The translations under genes were made by a program, and so were the position numbers. From positions 1-56,662 of the forward strand of contig URNG01000004.1 of assembly GCA_900549295.1 (NCBI GenBank): DNA of 56,662 bases. The letters run 5' to 3'. Source of the stretch: an uncultured Rhodocyclaceae bacterium. GTDB taxonomy: Bacteria > Pseudomonadota > Gammaproteobacteria > Burkholderiales > Rhodocyclaceae. Shown here one piece after another: positions 7,549 to 18,316 of the stretch. The stretch's first letter is position 1. Each line of letters starts with the position of its first letter. The notes beneath the pieces are model-generated. The model was not told the origin of the DNA and ran no database searches. It worked only from the letters and a program-made list of their open reading frames with translations.

Positions 7549-8976
7549 TCAGGCGTGATGAGCAGCCGGAGCGATCACCGGCACGTTCTGCACCTTGCCG
7601 CCCGCCATCGTCTTGAACATGTTGTAGGCCATGATGATCATGCCAACCAGGAACAACACGCCACCCAGCCAGCGGATCGCCCAGAACGGGTAGGAACCCT
7701 TGACCGATTCGACGAAGCTGTAAGCCAGGGTGCCGTCGGCATTGACCGCACGCCACATCAGGCCCTGCATCACGCCGGCAATCCACATCGAAGCGATATA
7801 GAGCACGGTACCGATGGTGGCGATCCAGAAGTGAGCGGTCACCAGACCGGTGCTGTACATGCCTGACTTGCCGAACAGACGCGGCAGCAGGTAATAGATG
7901 GAACCGATCGACACCATGGCCACCCAGCCCAGCGCGCCGGAGTGCACGTGGCCGACGGTCCAGTCGGTGTAGTGCGACAGGGCATTCACGGTCTTGATCG
8001 ACATCATCGGGCCTTCAAAGGTGGACATGCCGTAGAAGGACAGCGAGGTGATGAGGAACTTCAGAACCGGGTCGTCGCGCAGTTTGTGCCAGGCACCCGA
8101 CAGGGTCATGATGCCGTTGATCATGCCACCCCAGGACGGCGCCAGCAGGATCAGCGAGAACAGCATGCCGACCGACTGCGTCCAGTCCGGCAGCGCGGTG
8201 TAGTGCAGGTGGTGCGGGCCGGCCCACATGTAGGTGAAGATCAGCGCCCAGAAGTGCACCACCGACAGGCGGTAGGAATACACCGGACGACCGGCCTGCT
8301 TCGGCACGAAGTAGTACATCATGCCAAGGAAGCCGGCGGTGAGGAAGAAGCCCACGGCGTTGTGGCCGTACCACCATTGCACCATGGCATCCTGCACGCC
8401 GGCGTAGGCGGAGTAGGACTTGGTCAGGGTGATGGGCACTTCAGCGCTGTTGACGATGTGCAGCAGGGCCACCGCAATGATGAAGGCGCCGAAGAACCAG
8501 TTGGCGACGTAGATATGCGACACCTTGCGCGTGGCGATGGTGCCGAAGAAGACCACGGCGTAGGATACCCAGACGACGGCGATCAGGATGTCGATCGGCC
8601 ATTCCAGTTCCGCGTATTCCTTACCCGTCGTGATCCCCAGCGGGAAGCTGATGGCGGCGAGCAGGATGATCAGTTGCCAGCCCCAGAAGGTCAGCGGGAT
8701 CAGCGGACCGCCCCAGAGGCGGGTGTGGCAGGTGCGTTGAACGCACCAGTACGACGTGGCGAACAGCGCGCAGCCACCGAACGCAAAAATGACCGCGTTG
8801 GTGTGCAGCGGACGCAGACGCCCGAAGGTCAGCCAAGGGCCAAAATTCAGCTCCGGCCAGACCAGTTGTGCAGCAATGATGACGCCGACCAGCATGCCGA
8901 CGATACCCCAAATGACGGTCATCACGGAAAACTGCCGGATAACCTTGTCATTGTATGTGGTTTGTGTTCCAGACAT
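7549..8976 (-). CDS. ccoN: cbb3-type cytochrome c oxidase catalytic subunit CcoN
   Basis: This 475-residue, roughly twelve-helix membrane protein belongs to the heme-copper oxidase superfamily, C (cbb3) type. Conserved histidines that ligate heme b, heme b3 and CuB are seen in RPLHTNAVIF, WYGHNAVGF, AGPHHLHY and VGHVHSGALGW. It reduces oxygen to water with high affinity and pumps protons. It is the first gene of ccoNOQP. About 100 bases upstream lies an FNR/ANR-like palindrome, which fits the usual micro-oxic induction of this oxidase. Confidence 0.97.
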   Translation of the reverse strand: MSGTQTTYNDKVIRQFSVMTVIWGIVGMLVGVIIAAQLVWPELNFGPWLTFGRLRPLHTNAVIFAFGGCALFATSYWCVQRTCHTRLWGGPLIPLTFWGWQLIILLAAISFPLGITTGKEYAELEWPIDILIAVVWVSYAVVFFGTIATRKVSHIYVANWFFGAFIIAVALLHIVNSAEVPITLTKSYSAYAGVQDAMVQWWYGHNAVGFFLTAGFLGMMYYFVPKQAGRPVYSYRLSVVHFWALIFTYMWAGPHHLHYTALPDWTQSVGMLFSLILLAPSWGGMINGIMTLSGAWHKLRDDPVLKFLITSLSFYGMSTFEGPMMSIKTVNALSHYTDWTVGHVHSGALGWVAMVSIGSIYYLLPRLFGKSGMYSTGLVTAHFWIATIGTVLYIASMWIAGVMQGLMWRAVNADGTLAYSFVESVKGSYPFWAIRWLGGVLFLVGMIIMAYNMFKTMAGGKVQNVPVIAPAAHHA

Positions 8977-9074
8977 GAACCCACCTCTCGTTAATGAAAA
9001 ACGGAATGCCGCCCATCCAAAAACCCCGGGACGGCACCTAGACGCGGATGGTATTCTAGCTGAAAGGGGGTGTT

Positions 9075-9088
9075 TTGACCTAGATCAA
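9075..9088 (-). promoter_or_regulatory. FNR/ANR-type binding site upstream of ccoN
   Basis: The minus strand reads TTGATCTAGGTCAA, matching the FNR consensus TTGAT-N4-ATCAA at nine of ten fixed positions. It lies about 99 bases before the ccoN start codon. In many proteobacteria such a site activates ccoNOQP at low oxygen. The distance to the transcription start is unknown. Confidence 0.7.
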
Positions 9089-9159
9089 TCTACCATTTAT
9101 CTGGTTGCAAGACTGCCTGTTTTCCTACCCCCCCTACGATAGTCTGCTTTTTTCCGGAC

Positions 9160-9186
9160 AAAAAAAGGGTGCGTCGCAACGCACCC
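9160..9186 (-). terminator. Rho-independent terminator after ccoS
   Basis: An 8-base perfect stem (GGGTGCGT at 9167-9174 with ACGCACCC at 9179-9186) and a CGCA loop is followed on the minus strand by seven T residues. It lies 74 bases beyond the ccoS stop. Confidence 0.8.
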
Positions 9187-9207
9187 CAACCCCAACAGAG
9201 AATCGAC

Positions 9208-9227
9208 ACGAGGCACGCATGCCTCGT
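9208..9227. repeat. Perfect 8-base-stem hairpin between ccoS and its terminator
   Basis: ACGAGGCA and TGCCTCGT flank a four-base CGCA loop. There is no T tract on either side, so it is not a classic terminator. It may be an RNA-stabilising 3' hairpin of the ccoS message or a protein site. Confidence 0.4.
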
Positions 9228-9259
9228 CTGGTTGCGCATGATGCGGGTTGGCGCGAGTC

Positions 9260-9481
9260 TTATGGTTGACTTGGGTCAACTGAGGGCGGTTTTTCCTTGT
9301 TTTCGATCGCAGCGGACTCCGCCAGATGCCCCTGCGCCACCTCGTCGTCGTCCATCAGCACCTTGAATCCCGGCCCTTCCAGATCGTCGAACTGGCCGCT
9401 CTTCACCGACCACCAGAAAGCCACGGCAATCCCGAACACCAGCACGACCGAAACCGGCACCAATAAATAGACCACCTCCAT
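9260..9481 (-). CDS. ccoS: cbb3 oxidase maturation protein CcoS
   Basis: A 73-residue peptide with a single N-terminal helix (MEVVYLLVPVSVVLVFGIA), then the family motif FWWSVKSGQFDDLEGPG. CcoS is required for insertion of heme b and copper into CcoN. The ATG overlaps the ccoI stop codon (TGATG), showing translational coupling. An in-frame TTG one codon upstream is not preferred. The acidic C-terminal tail is longer than the minimal family domain. Confidence 0.92.
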   Translation of the reverse strand: MEVVYLLVPVSVVLVFGIAVAFWWSVKSGQFDDLEGPGFKVLMDDDEVAQGHLAESAAIENKEKPPSVDPSQP

Positions 9482-11931
9482 CAATCCACCTCCAAGCGCT
9501 GGATGCGCAGCGAATTCAAGACCACCAGGAGCGAACTCAGGGACATGCCGATACCGGCCATCCAGGGGGTGACGTAGCCCGCGATTGCCGCAGGCAAGGC
9601 GACGATGTTATAGGCAAACGACCACCACAGGTTCTGCCGGATCACCACCAGGGTCAACGCCGCGCGCTGCAGGCCGTGCTGCAGATGCGCCAGGTTTTCC
9701 GACAACAGGACGAAATCCGCCTGCGTGCGCGCCAGTTGCGCGCCACCGCCCATGGCGATCGAAACCTGGGCCAGCGCCAGCACCGGCGCGTCATTCACCC
9801 CGTCGCCCACCATCGCGACCACCGCCCCCTCGGTTTGCAATTGGCTGACGCAGGCATGCTTACCTCCCGGCGTCACTCCCGCATGCACGTTTTCGATCCC
9901 CAGGGCCGCTGCCACCCGGTTCGCCACCGCTGGCGCATCCCCTGTCAGCAGCACCACCTTCTTGCCGAAGGCGTGCAATCTGTCGATCAAGCCGCGTGCT
10001 TCCGGGCGCAATTCGTCACCGATGCGAAACAGCGCAAGCGCACCCGCCGCATCGGCCAGCAGGACCACCGTATCGCCACTGTCCAGCCAGGCGGCGGCCT
10101 CCGCCGGCAAGTCCTGGCCGGACGCAGCAAGCGCATAAGCCGGACGACCGATACGATAGATCTGGCCGGCAACCTCGCCCGCAATACCTTGCCCCGGCTC
10201 GTTGAGCGCCGCACGAACCGGCAGCACCTCCCCCCGGTGCGCGGCACGAACCGCCTGCGCCAACGGGTGTTCGGAAGCCTGTTCCAGCGCCGCCGCCAAC
10301 GCCAGACAGCGCTCTCTCGACTCATCGCGCAGGCACAAGACGTCGATCAGCCGCATGTGGCCGCTGGTCAGCGTGCCGGTTTTGTCGAACACGAAATGTG
10401 TCGCCCGCGCCAGCGTTTCGATGGCGTGGCCGCGCGTCACCAGCAGACCGTCGCGCGCGAGGGAACCCGCCGCCACGGTGAGCGCAATCGGCGTCGCCAG
10501 CGACAAGGCGCAGGGGCAAGTCACCACCAGCACCGACACGGTGATCCACAGCGCCTTGCCAGGATCGACCATATACCAGCCCAGGGCCGTGCCCGCCGCC
10601 ACCAGAAGCAGTACGCCGACGAAATACGTCGCAACGCGATCCGCGAGTTCGACGATGCGCGGCTTTTCCATCGCCGCGCGTTCCATCAGCGCGATGATGG
10701 CCGACAGGCGGGTGGTTTCGCCCACCTGTTCGACGCGCACGACAAGCGGGCTTTCCGCATTCACCGCGCCCCCCGTCACCGCGTCGCCCACCGTTTTGGT
10801 CACGGGCCGGCTTTCGCCAGTAAGCAGCGATTCGTTGGCCGAACTGCTGCCCTCCACCACCACCCCGTCCGCCGGAATGATTTCACCGGGGCGAACCAGG
10901 ACGTGATCGCCCACGGCAAGATCGGCCACCAACACCTGCTCCGCCTCCCGCACCTGGGGAAATTGCGCCAGTTTCTGCGCAAAGGCAGGCAGCAACTTGG
11001 TCAGCGCCTCGGTCACGCTCAGCGCTTTCTGGCGTGCCGTCATTTCGAGGTAACGCCCACCCAGCAAAAAGAAAACGAACATCGTGACCGAATCGAAATA
11101 CACTTCGCCGCCGCCAGCCACGGTCGCCCAGCAACTGGCCACGAACGCCCCGCCCACGCCCAGTGCCACCGGCACATCCATGCCCACGCGCCAGAGTTTC
11201 AGGTCGCGCCAGGCGTTGCGAAAAAACGGCGCAGAGGAATAAAACACCACCGGCACGGTCAGCACCAGACTCGCCCAGCGCATCAGGGTTTCGATGTCGG
11301 CACTCATGTCGCCGTTGGCGATGTACACCGGAAAGGCGTACATCATCACCTGCATCATGCCAAAACCCGCCACCCACAGCCGCCACATCGCCCGACGCCG
11401 TTCGTCGCGAGTCATTTCCTCGTTCTTGGCCGCGTCGTAAGGGTAGGCGCGGTAGCCGATCGCCGCCACCGCCTGCAGAATGGTCGACAGCCTGATCTGC
11501 CGCTCGTCCCAGCGCACCCGTGCCCGCCGCGTGGTGTAATTGATATCGACCGCCACCACCCCCGGCAATTTGCCGACGTGCTGCTCGTTCAGCCAGATGC
11601 ACGCCGAGCAGGTGATCCCTTCGAGCAACAGGGAGGCCTCGCGCTCATGCTCACCCAGCGCCTTGACGAAACTCTTCTGGAATTCCGCATGATCGAACAA
11701 GGCCACCTGATCGAGAATCGCCGGCATGGCCTCGCGCGGCGACTCCGGCAGCGCATCGCGGCTGCGGTAATAATCGGCCAGACCGTTATCGACGATGGAC
11801 TGCGCCACCGCCTGACAGCCGGGGCAGCACATGGCCTGCGCCGTATCGCCGACGGTAACGGCCAGATCGACGCCGTCAGGAATCGGCAGGCCACAGTGAT
11901 AACAGGAAGCGTGTTGGGAAACGTCGGACAT
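9481..11931 (-). CDS. ccoI: Copper-transporting P1B-type ATPase CcoI/FixI
   Basis: An 816-residue heavy-metal P-type ATPase. It opens with a cysteine cluster (CYHCG, CCPGCQ, residues 10-39) typical of FixI, then an HMA-type metal domain with Cys108 and Cys111 (GITCSACIW). The membrane CPC metal site is Cys472-Pro-Cys474, and the phosphorylated aspartate is Asp516 in DKTGTLT; GDGVNDAP is near residue 707. It exports copper to the periplasm for cbb3 oxidase assembly. Start chosen at the ATG at 11931, because upstream sequence reads through a terminator and is not family-like. There is no clear ribosome-binding site before it. Confidence 0.95.
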   Translation of the reverse strand: MSDVSQHASCYHCGLPIPDGVDLAVTVGDTAQAMCCPGCQAVAQSIVDNGLADYYRSRDALPESPREAMPAILDQVALFDHAEFQKSFVKALGEHEREASLLLEGITCSACIWLNEQHVGKLPGVVAVDINYTTRRARVRWDERQIRLSTILQAVAAIGYRAYPYDAAKNEEMTRDERRRAMWRLWVAGFGMMQVMMYAFPVYIANGDMSADIETLMRWASLVLTVPVVFYSSAPFFRNAWRDLKLWRVGMDVPVALGVGGAFVASCWATVAGGGEVYFDSVTMFVFFLLGGRYLEMTARQKALSVTEALTKLLPAFAQKLAQFPQVREAEQVLVADLAVGDHVLVRPGEIIPADGVVVEGSSSANESLLTGESRPVTKTVGDAVTGGAVNAESPLVVRVEQVGETTRLSAIIALMERAAMEKPRIVELADRVATYFVGVLLLVAAGTALGWYMVDPGKALWITVSVLVVTCPCALSLATPIALTVAAGSLARDGLLVTRGHAIETLARATHFVFDKTGTLTSGHMRLIDVLCLRDESRERCLALAAALEQASEHPLAQAVRAAHRGEVLPVRAALNEPGQGIAGEVAGQIYRIGRPAYALAASGQDLPAEAAAWLDSGDTVVLLADAAGALALFRIGDELRPEARGLIDRLHAFGKKVVLLTGDAPAVANRVAAALGIENVHAGVTPGGKHACVSQLQTEGAVVAMVGDGVNDAPVLALAQVSIAMGGGAQLARTQADFVLLSENLAHLQHGLQRAALTLVVIRQNLWWSFAYNIVALPAAIAGYVTPWMAGIGMSLSSLLVVLNSLRIQRLEVD

Positions 11932-11938
11932 GCCAATG

Positions 11939-11960
11939 AAAAAAGGCACCGAAGTGCCTT
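11939..11960 (-). terminator. Rho-independent terminator after the SDR gene
   Basis: A 7-base stem (AAGGCAC at 11943-11949 with GTGCCTT at 11954-11960), followed on the minus strand by six T residues, lies 30 bases beyond the SDR stop and immediately before the ccoI start codon. ccoI expression would therefore need read-through or a promoter overlapping this hairpin. Confidence 0.75.
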
Positions 11961-11989
11961 CAGGAACCGGGACAGCGCCGGAGTATAGT

Positions 11990-12757
11990 TTATTTGACGC
12001 CCATGCGGATGGCACCGTCCAGACGGATCACCTCGCCGTTCAGGTAAGCATTTTCCGCGATATGGCGCACCAGTGCCGCATACTCCGCCGGTTTGCCCAT
12101 GCGCACCGGGAACGGCACCATCTTGTTCAGCGAATCCTGCACTTCCGGCGGCATGCCGAGCAGCATCGGCGTTTCCATGATGCCCGGCGCGATCGTCATG
12201 CAGCGGATGCCGCTGCGCGCCAGTTCGCGCGCCACCGGCAGGGTCAGGGCGACGATGCCGCCCTTGGACGCCGCGTAAGCCGCCTGACCGAGCTGCCCTT
12301 CGTAAGCAGCCACCGAAGCGGTGTTGATGATGACGCCACGCTCGCCGTTGGCGTCCGGCGCGTTCTTTTGCATCTCGGCAGCGGCCAGACGCAGCATGTT
12401 GAAGGTGCCAACCAGATTGATGTTGATCACCTTGGCAAAGCTTTCCAGGCGATGCGGCCCTTCCTTGCCCACCACCTTTTCGGCAGGCGCGACGCCAGCG
12501 CAGTTCACCAGGCCGTGAATGCCACCCAGGGCGCTGACAGCCGTCTGAATCGCATTGATCGCGGAAGCCTCATTGGTAACGTCGGTTTCGACGAATTTTG
12601 CCGCCGCGCCCAATTCTGCCGCCAGCGCCTCGCCAGCAGCCTGGTTGACGTCCGCCAGCAGCACCCGCGCGCCAGCTTCGACCAAGCCGCGTGCCGTGGC
12701 AGCGCCCAGGCCGGAACCGCCGCCAGTCACCACAAAAACCTTGTCTTTCAATTGCAT
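11990..12757 (-). CDS. Short-chain dehydrogenase, 3-hydroxyacyl-CoA dehydrogenase (HSD10) type
   Basis: The 255-residue protein is a classical SDR. The NAD-binding TGGGSGLG lies at residues 11-18, the NCAGVAPAEKVVGKEG segment is shared with HSD17B10-like enzymes, and the catalytic residues are Ser148, Tyr161 and Lys165 (YAASK). Close resemblance to type II 3-hydroxyacyl-CoA or 2-methyl-3-hydroxybutyryl-CoA dehydrogenases suggests NAD-dependent oxidation of 3-hydroxyacyl-CoA in fatty acid or isoleucine breakdown. The start was set at 12757 because AAGGAG lies 8 bases before it; the ATG at 12763 is too close. It is divergent from maeB across a 301-base gap. Confidence 0.85.
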   Translation of the reverse strand: MQLKDKVFVVTGGGSGLGAATARGLVEAGARVLLADVNQAAGEALAAELGAAAKFVETDVTNEASAINAIQTAVSALGGIHGLVNCAGVAPAEKVVGKEGPHRLESFAKVININLVGTFNMLRLAAAEMQKNAPDANGERGVIINTASVAAYEGQLGQAAYAASKGGIVALTLPVARELARSGIRCMTIAPGIMETPMLLGMPPEVQDSLNKMVPFPVRMGKPAEYAALVRHIAENAYLNGEVIRLDGAIRMGVK

Positions 12758-13058
12758 AGCCATTCTCCTTGTCTGATTTTGCTCTCTTTGCTTCTCTTTT
12801 CCAGCCCCACGCACCAAACGGTAGCGTATGGACAAGGAATGCATCATAACCGCCCCGGCAACCGAAACCAAGCGCATGAAAAGCCGCATCCAAAGCCACC
12901 CTGGCAGCCGCTGGCTGGCACAAAACGTCACAGATTCGCGCGGCAGGAATCGCCGCGCTAGGAGCGCTCTCCCTTATAATTATGGCCCGCTGCGCGCCGC
13001 ATGCTCTGGGCGCACCGCCCGCTTTCAGCTCATCCAACCCATCTGCCAAGGAATTTCC
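12758..13058. other. Divergent control region between the SDR gene and maeB
   Basis: These 301 bases contain no supported gene. They hold a likely -10 box for maeB (TATAAT at 12975-12980) and the maeB ribosome-binding site AAGGA (13049-13053). The part nearest the SDR gene is pyrimidine-rich on the plus strand. No operator could be recognised. Confidence 0.5.
12975..12980 (+). promoter_or_regulatory. Candidate -10 box for maeB
   Basis: A perfect TATAAT lies in a locally AT-rich spot, about 79 bases before the maeB GTG. No good -35 hexamer is seen at the expected distance, so this is a weak call. Confidence 0.4.
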
Positions 13059-15335
<2,277 letters not shown>

Positions 15336-15354
15336 GCGGCACTGCGCCACCCGT

Positions 15355-15381
15355 AAAAAAACCGCCGCAAGGCGGTTTTTT
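15355..15381. terminator. Bidirectional terminator between maeB and mpl
   Basis: ACCGCC and GGCGGT arms with a GCAA tetraloop (15361-15376) are flanked by an A run on the left and a T run on the right, so the hairpin can end transcription from maeB (plus) and from mpl (minus). Confidence 0.85.
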
Positions 15382-15405
15382 CATGTCGCAAGCACCACAA
15401 ATGGA

Positions 15406-16752
15406 TCAGGCGCGCAGCGCGGCCAGCAGTTTCTCGTGAATGCCGCCAAAGCCGCCGTTGCTCATCACCAGCACATGATCGCCCGGACGCGCCTGCGCCA
15501 CGATTGCCGCGACCATTTCGCCCAGATCGGCATGAACCCGCGCGCGTTCCCCGAGCGGCGCGAGCACGCCGGCGGCGTCCCAGTCGAGTCCGCCGCTGTA
15601 GCAGAAAGCCAGATCGGCCCCAGCCAGGCTGCCGGGCAACTGTGCTTTCATGGTGCCGAGCTTCATGGTGTTGGAACGCGGCTCGAACACGGCGAGGATG
15701 CGCCCGCCACCGACCTTGCGCCGCAGCCCGGCCAGCGTCGTGGCGATGGCGGTCGGATGGTGGGCGAAATCGTCGTACACCGTGACGCCGCGCGCTTCGC
15801 CCCGGGTTTCCAGGCGCCGCTTGACGTTCTCGAACCGCGCCAGCGCCGCCAGACCATGCGCGAAGGAAACGCCCACATGCCGCGCCGCCAGAAGCGCCGC
15901 GCAGGCATTGGCGCGGTTGTGTTCGCCAGTGAGCGCCCACACGCAGCGCCCGATTTCCCCTCCAGGGCCGTGCAGGATCAGTTCGCCGCTCGCATCGTCG
16001 CCGGTCATCCGGTAAGCCGACGGCTGGTTGAAACGCTCCACCGGCGTCCAGCAAGCGCGCGCCAATACCCGCTCCAGCGCCGCCTCGCTGCCGTTGCTGA
16101 CGATCAGCCCAGTCGCCGGCAGCGTGCGCACCAGATGGTGGAACTGTGTTTCGATGGCAGCGAGATCGGCAAAGATGTCGGCATGGTCGAATTCCAGATT
16201 GTTCAGCACCAGCGTGCGCGGGCGGTAGTGGATGAATTTGGAACGCTTGTCGCAAAACGCCGTATCGTATTCGTCGGCCTCGATCACGAAAAACGGCGTC
16301 CCGCCCAGACGCGCCGAGACACCGAAATTCTTCGGCACACCGCCAATCAGGAAGCTTGGCGCCATGCCGGCGTCTTCCAGTATCCAGGCGAGCATGGCGC
16401 TGGTGGTGGTCTTGCCGTGCGTGCCGGCAACCCCCAGCACCCAGCGCCCTTGCAGCACGTTTTCCGCCAGCCATTGCGGCCCCGACACGCAGGGCAATCC
16501 CTGGTCGAGAATCGCTTCCAGCAGGGGATTGCCGCGTGAAATGGCATTGCCGATCACGAACACGTCGGGCGCCAGCGCCGTCTGTCCGGCGTCGTAGCCT
16601 TCCGTGAGCGCAATGCCGGCTTGGCGCAACTGCTCGCTCATCGGCGGGTAAACGTTGGCGTCGCAGCCGCTGACGCGATGGCCGGCGGCCACCGCCAACT
16701 GGGCCAGACCGCCCATGAAAGTGCCGCAAATGCCGAGGATGTGAATGTGCAT
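15406..16752 (-). CDS. mpl: UDP-N-acetylmuramate:L-alanyl-gamma-D-glutamyl-meso-DAP ligase Mpl
   Basis: The 448-residue protein is a Mur-ligase family enzyme. It opens MHIHILGICGTFMGGLAQLA, the Mpl variant of the MurC-type N-terminus, and carries the ATP loop GTHGKTTT at residues 110-117. Mpl reattaches recycled tripeptide from old peptidoglycan to UDP-MurNAc. Distinguishing it from MurC: the GTFM variant instead of GIGGxGM, and isolation from the dcw division cluster. The start at 16752 fits the family; upstream sequence in frame is not conserved. Confidence 0.93.
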   Translation of the reverse strand: MHIHILGICGTFMGGLAQLAVAAGHRVSGCDANVYPPMSEQLRQAGIALTEGYDAGQTALAPDVFVIGNAISRGNPLLEAILDQGLPCVSGPQWLAENVLQGRWVLGVAGTHGKTTTSAMLAWILEDAGMAPSFLIGGVPKNFGVSARLGGTPFFVIEADEYDTAFCDKRSKFIHYRPRTLVLNNLEFDHADIFADLAAIETQFHHLVRTLPATGLIVSNGSEAALERVLARACWTPVERFNQPSAYRMTGDDASGELILHGPGGEIGRCVWALTGEHNRANACAALLAARHVGVSFAHGLAALARFENVKRRLETRGEARGVTVYDDFAHHPTAIATTLAGLRRKVGGGRILAVFEPRSNTMKLGTMKAQLPGSLAGADLAFCYSGGLDWDAAGVLAPLGERARVHADLGEMVAAIVAQARPGDHVLVMSNGGFGGIHEKLLAALRA

Positions 16753-16824
16753 GGCGCAGGCTGTGGTTAGAATGGGCGGCAATTCTACCTGAGCCGCTCC
16801 TGAACGCCTGCCACCTTCCCGACC

Positions 16825-17439
16825 ATGCCCCGCCGCGACAGCCTCCGCAAAACCTTCCCCGCTTCCGATCCGCGCAGCGGCATCGCAGCAGCGGCTGCCC
16901 GCCTGATGGCCGAGGACGGCATCGACGATTATCTGCTGGCCAAGAAAAAGGCGCTGCGCCGCCTGGGTTTGCCCGAACACACGGCCCTGCCGGACAACGC
17001 GGAAGTCGAAGCCGAGCTGCGCACCTATCGCGCCCTTTACCAAAGCGGAGAGCACCCGGCGATCCTTGTCGCCATGCGCCGTTCCGCCTTGCATCTGATG
17101 GAGTTCCTGGCCGCCTTCAACCCCTATCTGACGGGTTCGGTGCTCGACGGCACGGCAGGTGAATACAGCCAGATCGACCTGCTGCTCTTTGCCGACAGCG
17201 CCAAGGAAGTGGAAATCTTTCTTCTCAACCACGGCATCGACGTGCAGCACGCCACGCCGCGCCACGACAAGATCGAAGCCGTGTTGCAGATCGCCACCGA
17301 CAGCGTCGATGCCAATCTCGTCATCCTGCCGCCGCAGATGGAGCGCGTCAGCTTCAAGCAACGCGACGGGCGTACCCGCGCCCGTATCCGGGCCGACGAA
17401 TTGCGCGCCCTGCTGCAATCAACGCCCGCCCACCCCTGA
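16825..17439 (+). CDS. Unknown protein with nucleotidyltransferase-like motif
   Basis: A 204-residue cytoplasmic protein with no signal peptide or membrane segment. Its middle (residues 104-121) reads GSVLDGTAGEYSQIDLLL, which follows the GS-x-G-x(n)-S-D-x-D-L pattern of minimal nucleotidyltransferases. However, the first catalytic aspartate position is Gln116 and only Asp118 of the pair remains. It may therefore be a degenerate or non-catalytic member. It is divergent from mpl by 72 bases and precedes the double-receiver gene. No specific function can be given. Confidence 0.7.
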   Translation: MPRRDSLRKTFPASDPRSGIAAAAARLMAEDGIDDYLLAKKKALRRLGLPEHTALPDNAEVEAELRTYRALYQSGEHPAILVAMRRSALHLMEFLAAFNPYLTGSVLDGTAGEYSQIDLLLFADSAKEVEIFLLNHGIDVQHATPRHDKIEAVLQIATDSVDANLVILPPQMERVSFKQRDGRTRARIRADELRALLQSTPAHP

Positions 17440-17483
17440 TACACTCCGGGGCAAGCAAAAATCCATACAAAACAGACCTCGAC

Positions 17484-18287
17484 ATGAAAATCCTGATCAT
17501 CGAAGACAACGCCTCGATGCGCTCGCTGCTCGTCACCCTGTTCAACAGCCAGGGCTATCAGGTGGTCGGCGAACTGGACAACGGCAGCACCCTGCTGGAC
17601 GACATCCACCGCCTGCGCCCGCAGATCGTCTGTCTCGATTACCAGCTGCCGGGAAAAAACGGCCTCGAACTCCTCAGGACAATCAGCGAGCACTTTCCCG
17701 AAGTCGACGTCGTTTTCATGACCAGCTCGGAAGACGGCGAAATCGAAAAACAGGCGGCAGACACCGGTGCCGCCGGTTTCTTGCGCAAGCCTTTCGGGCA
17801 GAAGCAGATCATCGATGAAATCCAGCAAATCTGCGCCCTGCGCCGCCAAGCAGTAGCGGCAGACTCCCACGAGGGAACGCCGGCCAGCGCGCCCAGGAAA
17901 ACGGGTGGCGCCCGCAACACAAAGCGCCCGACAGCCGTTCTGGTCGATGACAACAGTTCGATCCGCTTCCTGCTCAAAGGCATCCTGGTCGAATACGGCC
18001 TGGATGTCGTAGGACAGGCGTCCAACGGCGAAGAAGCCATCCGCGCTGCCGAAAGCCATCAGCCGAGCGTGCTCTTTCTCGACGTCAACATGCCCCTCCT
18101 GTCCGGTCTCGATGCCCTGCCGCAAATCCGCACCGCCAGCCCGCGCACGGCGGTGGTCATGGTGACGGGCAACGCCACGCGCGAACTGGTGCAGCAAGCG
18201 GCCGGCCTGGGCGCCTGCGGCTACATCGTCAAGCCGGTGCGCCCGGCCTACGTGCATAATTTCCTGAACAAACTGTTCCATCGTTGA
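17484..18287 (+). CDS. Double-receiver response regulator
   Basis: The 267-residue protein is two receiver domains in tandem without an output domain. Domain 1 (about 1-120) has Asp8, phospho-acceptor Asp52 and Lys102; domain 2 (about 150-265) has Asp155-Asp156, Asp200 and Lys250. All phosphorylation residues are intact in both, so both can probably be phosphorylated. A Lys/Arg/Thr-rich linker of about 25 residues separates them. Such proteins act as phospho-relay or adaptor elements. It sits 29 bases before an HDOD gene, a likely partner in the same transcript. Confidence 0.88.
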   Translation: MKILIIEDNASMRSLLVTLFNSQGYQVVGELDNGSTLLDDIHRLRPQIVCLDYQLPGKNGLELLRTISEHFPEVDVVFMTSSEDGEIEKQAADTGAAGFLRKPFGQKQIIDEIQQICALRRQAVAADSHEGTPASAPRKTGGARNTKRPTAVLVDDNSSIRFLLKGILVEYGLDVVGQASNGEEAIRAAESHQPSVLFLDVNMPLLSGLDALPQIRTASPRTAVVMVTGNATRELVQQAAGLGACGYIVKPVRPAYVHNFLNKLFHR

Positions 18288-18316
18288 TCGTTGATTAACG
18301 CCGTGCGGAGATCGCC

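Larger units (their letters stand above)
8977..9259. other. 283-base ccoS-ccoN intergenic control region
   Basis: No gene was found here. The region holds, from ccoN outward, the FNR/ANR-like box (9075-9088), the ccoS terminator (9160-9186) and a second perfect hairpin (9208-9227). The presence of both a terminator and a regulator box shows that ccoN starts a separate transcript from ccoIS. Confidence 0.7.
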
